IMG/VR virus record: IMGVR_UViG_3300037264_000423
Location: 1 to 29,668 of that record
Direction: 5' to 3' (one strand)
Source of the DNA: a virus
Length of the DNA: 29,668 nucleotides
The position numbers were made by a program, and so were the translations under genes. Positions 1 to 6,267 of this stretch are shown one piece after another. The notes beneath the pieces were generated by a model, which was not told the DNA's origin, made no database searches, and saw nothing but the letters and a program-made list of their open reading frames with translations. Each line of letters starts with the position of its first letter. Position 1 is the stretch's first letter.

Positions 1-199
1 GTGTTGGTTTTCATGTGATGTTTTTAGTTACGGAGCTTGTCTGGTTCAAGAACAACTAAATGGTTCCATTCGTTCTTGAAATTATGCTAGAAGATTAAGT
101 GACAAGTGAATTCGCACGCCTCCGCGTGCACACCACTTGGCGGTTAATCTTCGTATGCAGAATAGGACAAGTGACGTGCATCACATGAAAAACATACAC
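1..199. other. Branched inverted-repeat structure (candidate structured RNA or DNA element)
   Basis: No gene is visible here. The segment can fold into one branched structure. The closing helix pairs 8-20 with 179-191 (13 perfect base pairs), and is extended by 1-6 with 193-199 around a bulge. A second helix pairs 36-42 with 165-171. Inside it are two arms. Arm one is a 9-bp perfect hairpin, 45-53 with 72-80. Arm two pairs 90-98 with 144-152, then 103-108 with 134-139, and is capped by 114-119 with 124-129 around a CTCC loop. The order is that of a three-way junction. Which strand, if any, is transcribed is unknown, and the element starts at the window edge, so it may continue to the left. 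Confidence 0.6.
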
Positions 200-213
200 C
201 AAATGGAGAAGAA

Positions 214-268
214 CGATATTCGCAACTAGTGTTATGGATATTGAGCGGATATAAAACGGATAATATGT
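214..268. repeat. Helically phased 11-bp direct repeats (iteron-like)
   Basis: Three adjacent 11-base units start at 236, 247 and 258 and read GGATATTGAGC, GGATATAAAAC and GGATAATATGT. A fourth related unit, CGATATTCGCA, starts at 214, exactly two unit lengths before the first. The 11-bp spacing places all copies on about the same face of the helix, as expected for cooperative binding of a protein. They lie just upstream of the T7-like promoter. An initiator or regulator binding array is an inference. Confidence 0.5.
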
Positions 269-278
269 TGTAAGGTGT

Positions 279-300
279 TAATAATAAACACTATAGGAGA
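279..300 (+). promoter_or_regulatory. T7-type (single-subunit RNA polymerase) promoter
   Basis: The 17 bases TAATAATAAACACTATA precede GGAGA. Against the T7 consensus TAATACGACTCACTATA, 13 of 17 positions match. The mismatches are at -12, -11, -9 and -8, which include the specificity-loop contact bases that differ between T7, T3 and SP6 promoters. The predicted start is G296. The downstream GGAGAGAG resembles the T7 initial transcribed sequence GGGAGA. It would drive the packaging and virion genes to the right. I saw no second good copy in the window, and no RNA polymerase gene is present here. Confidence 0.65.
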
Positions 301-309
301 GAGTTAAGG

Positions 310-390
310 GGTTATTATTAAATTATTGGAGAAGAGAATTATTTGGGACATCGTTAAAAAAATATCAAAATGTCTAATAATTTAATAACC
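310..390 (+). other. Hairpin in the 5' leader downstream of the T7-like promoter
   Basis: The stem pairs 310-317 with 383-390 (8 bp) and 321-327 with 376-382 (7 bp), separated by a 3-base bulge at 318-320. A further pairing of 347-351 with 370-374 (GACAT/ATGTC) sits inside. It begins 14 bases after the predicted transcription start at 296. An RNase III-type processing site, a stabilising 5' hairpin or an origin element would all fit. Confidence 0.5.
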
Positions 391-1046
391 GTAATAACAG
401 TGCACAGAGTATTATAAGGGGAATGATATTTGCGTAATATCTGGCAGTAATAACTTTAATATCTTTTTACGATGCTTGCATAGGGTCGTGAATCGTGTTG
501 GCACTAATCTGCCCGTCACTATTTTCGAATGCAGGAGAACAGGATGACTATGAGTCCCTGACTGTACTATCGTGATGATGAATGACGGTGATGGTATTGG
601 CGTCCACATGTAGTGCACCTCATCACTCAGTCCTTGACTCATTGTGCGTGTGCCTCATGTACTCTCCCTCACAAGACAAGGCACATAGCACACATGTCCA
701 TGCTCCCTGAGGCATCAGCTGCTTGGGTACGGTCATCGCGTCATGCAACATGGCCAGGGGGCCCGAAAATGACCGTACCTCAGTAGACACCATGTCATCC
801 ACCTAACTTCCTCGTTTCATGTCGCTTGCAGCAAGTAACTAGCAAGTGGGTAATGTGGAACAAGGTTCGCCCTCGCCAGGATTTCCGGCGGATATAATCG
901 GGCAACGATAACCTAATAACAGGGCCCTAAGTCGAGCGGAAGCAGTTGGTAGATAAGAACTTAGAGGGTATTGGCGTGCTAATTAGATACTTTCCCGCAA
1001 AAAAGATGTTTACATATACCATGCGACGTGATAGGATGGCACACAG
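391..1046. other. Non-coding leader with several stem-loops, no supported gene
   Basis: I find no convincing coding region in these 656 bases. Several inverted repeats can be seen: 540-543 and 546-549 with 553-556 and 557-560 (loop ATG); 649-655 with 679-685 (TGTGCCT/AGGCACA); 727-736 with 769-778 (10 perfect pairs, GTACGGTCAT/ATGACCGTAC), clasped further out by 707-710 with 780-783; and 926-932 with 959-964. The small terminase gene starts at its end, with AGGAT at 1033-1037 as ribosome binding site. The stretch may be a long untranslated leader, a packaging or terminal-repeat region, or a site of unannotated small RNAs. Confidence 0.4.
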
Positions 1047-1529
1047 ATGGCGACACGCATACCAAGTCCAGATGAAATCCGCGCAATGATGACGGGTAAG
1101 CCCATGCAGGCACCAGTCATGATCGACCAGGTCCATGACTTGCAATCCAAGATGGAGGCAATGCACCAATCCCTGTCCAAGCTGAGCAGGTCGACGCCAG
1201 CGGATCTTAGGAAGGTCATGATGCACCTTTTTGAGACGAATGATTTCTCACCGGCCGAGGAGTTAATTAGCATGGCGCTGGGTAGGGAGTGCAGGGATGG
1301 TAGGACGTACGAGTTGACGGCAGACCAGCGCGTGAGGATATTGTCGGAGCTGAATAGTTACGTAATGCCAAAACTCCGGTCGGTCGAGGTCAAGGGCGAG
1401 GTGGAGCACAAGCACCGCGTCGTGATTGTTCGGTACGGTGATGATGGTAATACCCGCCAGGAGGAAATGGCCGCGCCGAAGCAACGTGACGCAATCGACG
1501 TAATCGCAACACCATCACCACCAGAATGA
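1047..1529 (+). CDS. Terminase small subunit (probable)
   Basis: This 160-residue protein is probably the DNA-recognition subunit of the packaging terminase, which binds the phage genome and loads the large subunit. The support is position (it directly precedes and overlaps the large terminase by four bases, ATGA), length, and a C-terminal stretch, roughly residues 95-135, that ends in MPKLRSVEVKGEVEHKH, a pattern I associate with phage small terminases. Residues 26-60 are helical in character. The ATG at 1047 has AGGAT nine bases upstream. It is the first gene after the long leader and so the first likely product of the T7-like promoter at 279. The product call rests on family resemblance and context, not on a catalytic motif. 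Confidence 0.65.
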   Translation: MATRIPSPDEIRAMMTGKPMQAPVMIDQVHDLQSKMEAMHQSLSKLSRSTPADLRKVMMHLFETNDFSPAEELISMALGRECRDGRTYELTADQRVRILSELNSYVMPKLRSVEVKGEVEHKHRVVIVRYGDDGNTRQEEMAAPKQRDAIDVIATPSPPE

Positions 1530-2878
1530 GCGACATCGTCCTACCATACAAGTGGAAGCCGCGCACATACCAGATGAACGTTTGGCGTTACATGCAGGGC
1601 CCACAGGAGGGGAAGCGTGCTGCCTGCGTATGGCATCGTCGCGCTGGTAAGGACTTGTTGGGGATAAATTTGGTGAGCGTCAAGGCGCAGGAGAGAATTG
1701 GGACTTACTGGCATTTGCTCCCGACTTACAAGCAAGGGCGCGCAATCGTATGGAACGGCTCAACGAGGGACGGGCGGAGATTCCTCGACCACTTTCACCC
1801 AGACTTAGTGCAAGGTGAGAACAACACGGAGATGCGCGTCACGTTCTCGAATAACTCGAATTATCAAGTCGTTGGCACCGACGACGTGAATTCACTTGTA
1901 GGCACGAATCCAATAGGGTGCATATTCTCGGAATACTCTCTCCATGACCCGGCCGCCTGGGATTACATTCGCCCGATCCTCAAGGAGAATGGCGGCTGGG
2001 CTCTCTTCATCTACACCGCTCGCGGTCACAACCACGGCTGGACGCTTATCGACATGGCGAAGCGTAATAAGCTCTGGTTCAGCGAAATACTAGTAGCTGG
2101 CGATAACGGCACCAAGAGGTCCGACAATAACCCAGTCTTCTCCGACCAAGACATCGAGGAAGAGCGCCAATCGGGAATGCCCGAGGAGATGATTCAGCAG
2201 GAGTATTACTGCAGCTTCGACGCGAGTATGGTTGGTTCGTACTACGGTTCTCAGATGAAGCGCGCTGATGACGAAGGTCGAATACTCGAATTCATGCCAT
2301 ATGACCCCAGAGTCCCTGTCGACACCTTCTGGGATTTGGGTATGGACGACGTCACTTCGATTTGGTTCGCACAATTTGGACCACACGAAGTTCGCATACT
2401 AGACTACTATGAAAATTCCGGCGAGGGACTTACGCACTACGCGAAGGTACTACGAGGACAAGTGTCTGGTGGTGAACATCGCGCTGAGTACTTGTATGGT
2501 AAGCACTATGGACCTCACGATATCGAAGTGAGGGAGCTGTCTGGCGACGGTAAGTCTCGTAGAGAACTCGCCAAGGACATGGGAATCAAATTTAATGTCG
2601 TTCGTAAACATGAGGTCGCCGACGGCATTGAGATGGTAAGGTCGACCATACCGAAATGCTTCTTCAACCTGAAATATGCACATCGAGGAATCGAGGGCTT
2701 GCGCACATACCGCAAGCAGTGGGACGAAAAACGAAAGGTGTTTAGCTCACAGCCACTCCACGACTGGTCGTCTAACCCAGCTGATGCTTTCAGAATGCTC
2801 GCAATGGCAAAGCGTTCGACCGGACGCAAGGAGAGTCAAATGCAAGCAGTCGCTATCGACAACTACAAATATCTATGA
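1526..2878 (+). CDS. terL: Terminase large subunit (packaging ATPase-nuclease)
   Basis: This 450-residue motor protein pumps DNA into the prohead and cuts concatemers. The N-terminal ATPase shows the Walker A-like motif WHRRAGKD (residues 36-43), a Walker B with catalytic glutamate in CIFSE (132-136), and the coupling motif TARG (164-167). The C-terminal RNase H-like nuclease shows candidate metal-binding acidic residues in FWDLGMDD (268-275), a mid-domain Asp near 293, and a late Asp in NPADAFR (417-423). The length is usual for the family. The start overlaps the small terminase stop. A strong AAGGAGAG at 2828-2835 inside the 3' end probably serves reinitiation into the next gene. Confidence 0.95.
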   Translation: MSDIVLPYKWKPRTYQMNVWRYMQGPQEGKRAACVWHRRAGKDLLGINLVSVKAQERIGTYWHLLPTYKQGRAIVWNGSTRDGRRFLDHFHPDLVQGENNTEMRVTFSNNSNYQVVGTDDVNSLVGTNPIGCIFSEYSLHDPAAWDYIRPILKENGGWALFIYTARGHNHGWTLIDMAKRNKLWFSEILVAGDNGTKRSDNNPVFSDQDIEEERQSGMPEEMIQQEYYCSFDASMVGSYYGSQMKRADDEGRILEFMPYDPRVPVDTFWDLGMDDVTSIWFAQFGPHEVRILDYYENSGEGLTHYAKVLRGQVSGGEHRAEYLYGKHYGPHDIEVRELSGDGKSRRELAKDMGIKFNVVRKHEVADGIEMVRSTIPKCFFNLKYAHRGIEGLRTYRKQWDEKRKVFSSQPLHDWSSNPADAFRMLAMAKRSTGRKESQMQAVAIDNYKYL

Positions 2879-3170
2879 GACAATCGCCGCAATATACGCC
2901 GACCACCCAGAAAGAAACTGGGGAGATGACCTTGTCGAGTACATGCAGCATGGTTACGTTTTCATCACGCCAACGTATGCACTCCTTGGAAAAGAGTTGT
3001 GTGGCGGATGGTTCATTCACCTCGCGGTAGGTAAGGGATGCTTAGCCACGTTCGCATCTCTTATGCCATACTACCTGCCCAAAATCGGGTGGGCGCGAAA
3101 CAACGGTAAAATAATGTGGCACAAAACAGAAAGAGTGATAAGTTATGCGAATCGTACTGAAATATCGTAA
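2784..3170 (+). CDS. Conserved phage protein between terminase and portal (start uncertain)
   Basis: The frame encodes a compact protein whose clearly protein-like part runs from about 2871 (IYETIAAIYADHP) to the stop at 3170. It includes WFIHLAVGKG and LPKIGWARNNGKIMWHKTERV. I recall short proteins of this type beside terminase genes in other podoviruses, but no function is known to me. The start is unclear. ATG 2784 lies inside the terminase gene without a ribosome binding site and adds residues unlike the rest. ATG 2943 lies 16 bases after GGGGAG but would cut off the part that looks conserved. No ATG, GTG or TTG lies between them. The strong AAGGAGAG at 2828-2835 serves an ATG (2840) in the wrong frame. 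Confidence 0.6.
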   Translation: MLSECSQWQSVRPDARRVKCKQSLSTTTNIYETIAAIYADHPERNWGDDLVEYMQHGYVFITPTYALLGKELCGGWFIHLAVGKGCLATFASLMPYYLPKIGWARNNGKIMWHKTERVISYANRTEIS

Positions 3171-3177
3171 GGAATAC

Positions 3178-3372
3178 ATGCAGGGTGGATTTGGTGGTTC
3201 GAAACCTCCGGAACCTCCTAAGCCTCCGGCTCCTCCATCGAAAGCTCAAGCTGCTGACAGTGTCGAGGGTGGCAAGAAGAAACCGCGTGGTTTCTCATCT
3301 ACTATCCTCACTGGTACAAGTACCAGTAGTGATGCGGCTTCAACCATTACAAAGTCCCTGTTGGGCCAATAA
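3178..3372 (+). CDS. Small Gly/Pro-rich phage protein before the portal
   Basis: This 64-residue protein has a Gly- and Pro-rich start (FGGSKPPEPPKPP), a basic middle (GGKKKPRG) and the ending FSSTILTG...TITKSLLGQ. Small proteins with a glycine-rich start and an RGFASTILTG...KTLLGQ ending are familiar to me directly upstream of podovirus portal genes. Their role is unknown, and a minor virion or assembly role is a guess. ATG 3178 is preferred over ATG 3145 because AAGGA lies five bases upstream and the glycine-rich start follows at once. The portal gene begins three bases after its stop. Confidence 0.7.
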   Translation: MQGGFGGSKPPEPPKPPAPPSKAQAADSVEGGKKKPRGFSSTILTGTSTSSDAASTITKSLLGQ

Positions 3373-3375
3373 CCT

Positions 3376-4977
3376 ATGGAACCAGATCGCGTAACAGCTA
3401 TATCCGCAAAACTTTCTTTGATGAAGTCTTTGCGGTCGCCGTTTGAAAAGGATTGGAACGACATACGTGACTACGTTAGACCAATTACGTTGTCGTTCAA
3501 TCAACTGACCGGACAGTTTCAGAACCTGTATCCGGAAACAATGTATGATGGAACCGCACCACAAGCTCTTGAGGACTTGTCGGGAGCTCTTATGTCGTAC
3601 CTCACAAACCCAGCTGAGCGGTGGTTTGAGATACAAGTGCACGGAATGCAAACCAAGGACCCGCAGATTCTTGAGTGGCTTGATATAGTCACCGAGATTA
3701 TTTACGCACAGTATCAAGACCAAGATGTGAATCTGAATCCGACTCTTCACGAGGCGTATTTGGATATCGCTGGATTTGGTACGGCTTGTATCAGTCAAGA
3801 GTGGAATGCCGATAAGGGTTCGTTACTATTTAGTGCGAAACCTTTGGCTCTCTGCTTCTTCAGTGAGAACAACCAGGGTTACGTTGATACGTTGTATCGC
3901 GTAATGCATTGGACTCTTCGACAAGTGAAACAAGAGTTTGGTGGGGTACTTCCAAAGAAGTTGATGGAAATCAAGGACCAGGAAAAACTCATCGAAGTTG
4001 TTCATGCTGTTTATCCGAGAACTGACCGCATTTCAGGTCTTCTCACCAAGACGAATAAAGCATTCGCTTCGGTTTGGATAAGCAACACCACGATGGAAGT
4101 GCTGGAAGAGTCTGGTTATGACTCCTTCCCCTACCACGTTGGGCGTTGGACGAAACTGGCTGGTGAAATCTATGGTCGTGGTCCAGCTCGTAAATGTCTT
4201 CCTGACATCAAGATGTTGAACGCCATGGAGAAGACCCTGCTCAAGGCTGGTCAGAAGCAAGTTGACCCTCCGCTCGTGTTACGTAATGAGGGATTCATGC
4301 TTCCGATCAGAACGTCGCCTGGTTCCATTATCTTCAAGGAAGAGGAAGATGCGGCAATCACTCCATTGGAAATTCGTGGTAATCTTCCGTGGGGTGAGGA
4401 TAAAGCTCAACAGAAGCGTGAGTTCATTAACAAGTGTTTTTACGCTGACTTCATTCGTATGGAGAAGGAAAATGTCCAGATGACGGCGTACGAAGTCCAA
4501 GACCGTCGTGATGAGAAACTCAGGATGCTTGCTCCTATGTTGGGGCGTATGGTTGCTGAGTTGCTCTCTCCGATGATATCTCGGTCGTATCAGTTGCTGG
4601 CAACTCATAACAAGATACCTCCGGCTCCTCCTGCTATTGTTGGTAAGAGGTTGTCTGTTGGATACGTCTCTCCAGCTGCGAGAGCACAAATCGGTGCTAA
4701 GGCACTTCTCATCAGTCGATACCTCCAAGACTTGCTTCCGTTCGCTCAAGCTACTCCGGACATTCTTGATGCGATTGATATGGACAGTGTTGCTCAAGAA
4801 CTGGCCATCTGCCGAGGTGTACCTCGTGCAGTTCTTCGCACCAAGGAAGACATTGATGGTATTCGTGCTGGTAAACAAAGAGCTGCACAGATGCAACAAA
4901 TGACTGCTGTGGCTGAACCTGCCAGTAAGGCGATTAAGAATCTCGCCGATGCTGGTGCATTGGGAGGTATGCAATGA
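3376..4977 (+). CDS. Portal (head-to-tail connector) protein, T7 gp8 type
   Basis: This 533-residue protein forms the dodecameric ring at the capsid vertex through which DNA enters and leaves, and to which the terminase and tail bind. The N-terminus (LMKSLRSPFEKDWNDIRDYV) and the following stretch with TMYDGTAPQALEDLSGALMSYL and NPAERWFEI are typical of the podovirus head-tail connector family. The length matches T7 gp8 (about 536 residues). A segment near residues 350-400 with AYEVQDRRDEKLRMLAPMLGR is also characteristic. Its last four bases overlap the next gene. It is followed by scaffold and capsid genes in the usual T7-like order. Confidence 0.93.
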   Translation: MEPDRVTAISAKLSLMKSLRSPFEKDWNDIRDYVRPITLSFNQLTGQFQNLYPETMYDGTAPQALEDLSGALMSYLTNPAERWFEIQVHGMQTKDPQILEWLDIVTEIIYAQYQDQDVNLNPTLHEAYLDIAGFGTACISQEWNADKGSLLFSAKPLALCFFSENNQGYVDTLYRVMHWTLRQVKQEFGGVLPKKLMEIKDQEKLIEVVHAVYPRTDRISGLLTKTNKAFASVWISNTTMEVLEESGYDSFPYHVGRWTKLAGEIYGRGPARKCLPDIKMLNAMEKTLLKAGQKQVDPPLVLRNEGFMLPIRTSPGSIIFKEEEDAAITPLEIRGNLPWGEDKAQQKREFINKCFYADFIRMEKENVQMTAYEVQDRRDEKLRMLAPMLGRMVAELLSPMISRSYQLLATHNKIPPAPPAIVGKRLSVGYVSPAARAQIGAKALLISRYLQDLLPFAQATPDILDAIDMDSVAQELAICRGVPRAVLRTKEDIDGIRAGKQRAAQMQQMTAVAEPASKAIKNLADAGALGGMQ

Positions 4978-5264
4978 TAATTCGTCGGGGAAGACAATTA
5001 CTCGACATATTGCGCGATAAGGCACTGTTACATGGTGCCTATCAGCGCTTATTCGATAGTTCGGACGGTAAAATCGTCCTGAGAGATTTGATGAAGAAGG
5101 GGTTCGTTACAACGTCAACATTTGTAGCAAATGACCCACATCAAACGGCGTTGAATGAGGGCAGTCGTAGACTGGTCCTATCAATACTGCGGTTCGTAAA
5201 CACACCACACGCAAAAATGGTAAACCAAATAGAAGAGGCAATACAAGATGAACATACTACGTGA
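4974..5264 (+). CDS. Bbp19-like phage protein
   Basis: This 96-residue protein resembles the small Bbp19-type family found between portal and scaffold genes in podoviruses. The visible features are a helical start (GRQLLDILRDKALLHGAYQRLFDS), a central FVANDPHQTALNEGSRRLVLSIL block that resembles the family pattern around a conserved N-E-G-x-R, and a charged tail. The family's function is not established; its fixed position suggests a role in head assembly or packaging. Its start overlaps the portal stop (ATGATAA), and its 3' end overlaps the scaffold gene by 17 bases, so translation is probably coupled. Confidence 0.65.
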   Translation: MIIRRGRQLLDILRDKALLHGAYQRLFDSSDGKIVLRDLMKKGFVTTSTFVANDPHQTALNEGSRRLVLSILRFVNTPHAKMVNQIEEAIQDEHTT

Positions 5265-6075
5265 TCCGAATGGCGGTGATGGCGGGTCTATACCCGTTCC
5301 GTTTGACCCGAAATCGTTACCTGCGGATCTGGCTGGAAACCCATCTATCCAGAACTTCAAGACAGTGCCTGACCTGGTGAAGAGTTTCATCAGTGCCCAA
5401 GCGATGATTGGTCAGAAGCGTTTACCTGCTCCGGAACCCAATTGGACTGAGCAGCAGTATAACGATTTCTACAAACAGATTGGTCGTCCTGATGCTCCTG
5501 AGGCTTATGATTACAAGGACATCAAGACTCCCGAGGGTCTGCAAATCGACAAGGACCGCATGAAGGCAGCAAGTGAGACCTTTCACAAATTGGGACTCAC
5601 TCCGAAACAAGCACGCGGCCTCATGGAGTATTATGGCGGTATTCTCCACCGTGATGTCACGGCTGCTACTGAGAAACAAACCAATGCCCGTGCGGCATCT
5701 GAACAGACACTCAAATCTGAGTGGGGTGACAAGTACGATGCCAGTGTTGGTATCGCGAAGTCTGTCATTCAGAAGTTCGGTGGTGAAGACGTCATGAAGT
5801 ATCTCGATGAATCTGGGCTTGGAAACAATCCGGAACTCGTCAAGATGATGCACAAAATCGGTCGTTCACTTCTCGAAGATACCACTCGTGGCGGCACAGC
5901 TGGTGGTGACTTACATCTCAGTGATGGGACGCGAGCTGCTTCTGAGATTGAAAACCTCAAGTTGGATGCAACGTTTCTTGCAGCTCTAACTGATGCTCAA
6001 AATCCAGGTCACCGAGCAGCTGTTGATCGCTGGACGAACCTCCACAAAGTTGCTCATCCGGGAACACAGGAATAA
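5248..6075 (+). CDS. Capsid scaffolding (assembly) protein
   Basis: This 275-residue protein sits just before the major capsid gene, in the place of T7 gp9. It contains a run typical of phage scaffold proteins: FKTVPDLVKSFISAQAMIG, followed by RLPAPEPNWTEQQYNDFY and IGRPDAPEAYDY. A helical, charged middle (about residues 95-180) and a low-complexity end follow. Scaffolds guide capsid subunits into a procapsid and are then lost. The ATG at 5248 has AGAGG about eight bases upstream. It overlaps the preceding gene by 17 bases and is followed by a structured 192-base leader. Confidence 0.82.
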   Translation: MNILRDPNGGDGGSIPVPFDPKSLPADLAGNPSIQNFKTVPDLVKSFISAQAMIGQKRLPAPEPNWTEQQYNDFYKQIGRPDAPEAYDYKDIKTPEGLQIDKDRMKAASETFHKLGLTPKQARGLMEYYGGILHRDVTAATEKQTNARAASEQTLKSEWGDKYDASVGIAKSVIQKFGGEDVMKYLDESGLGNNPELVKMMHKIGRSLLEDTTRGGTAGGDLHLSDGTRAASEIENLKLDATFLAALTDAQNPGHRAAVDRWTNLHKVAHPGTQE

Positions 6076-6078
6076 AAT
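6050..6078 (+). promoter_or_regulatory. Weak sigma70-like promoter candidate before the capsid leader
   Basis: TTGCTC at 6050-6055 and TAAAAT at 6073-6078 are separated by 17 bases. The -10 box matches the consensus at five of six positions, the -35 box at only three. The position, at the end of the scaffold gene and before the capsid leader, would suit extra expression of the capsid gene, but a match this weak can occur by chance. Confidence 0.25.
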
Positions 6079-6103
6079 AATCCCGTAAAAAAGAAGTGTA
6101 CAG

Positions 6104-6211
6104 CAGGTCCACTGTGTGATACAGTGGACCTGTAAAGTTTGGTGGGTAGTTGTGATACGTCGCAATCCACCTATGTTGGTGAATCCAACAAGCCAAGCGA
6201 CTAAATTCGCT
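6104..6211 (+). other. Four consecutive hairpins in the major capsid leader
   Basis: Hairpin 1 is a perfect 12-bp stem, 6104-6115 with 6121-6132 (CAGGTCCACTGT, loop GTGAT). Hairpin 2 pairs 6141-6145 with 6167-6171 and 6150-6155 with 6160-6165, closed by a TACG tetraloop. Hairpin 3 pairs 6175-6179 with 6185-6189 (GTTGG/CCAAC). Hairpin 4 pairs 6196-6200 with 6207-6211 (AGCGA/TCGCT). None is followed by a T-run, so intrinsic termination is unlikely. mRNA processing, stabilisation or translation control of the capsid gene is more plausible. Confidence 0.6.
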
Positions 6212-6267
6212 AGGTGAAATCCGCAAGGACAACTTCTCCGCCGTTAGTTCAATGAGAGAGAAACACT

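Noticed and set aside
1-199. Branched fold as a tRNA or as a phi29-type packaging RNA
   Set aside because: It has no acceptor end, anticodon or T-loop pattern, and arm lengths do not fit a tRNA. A packaging RNA would be unexpected with a small/large terminase pair, so only topology is shared.
400-425. GTATTATAAGGGGA as another phage promoter
   Set aside because: It matches the T7-type pattern only around TATA and GGGGA; the upstream contact bases do not agree with the copy at 279.
412-642. 76-residue leftward open frame in the leader
   Set aside because: No ribosome binding site, unlikely protein composition, and it runs across stem-loops of the structured leader.
4279-5025. 248-residue leftward open frame antisense to the portal gene
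   Set aside because: It lies wholly opposite the portal gene and reads as its antisense shadow: Ser/Arg/Leu-rich with no domain.
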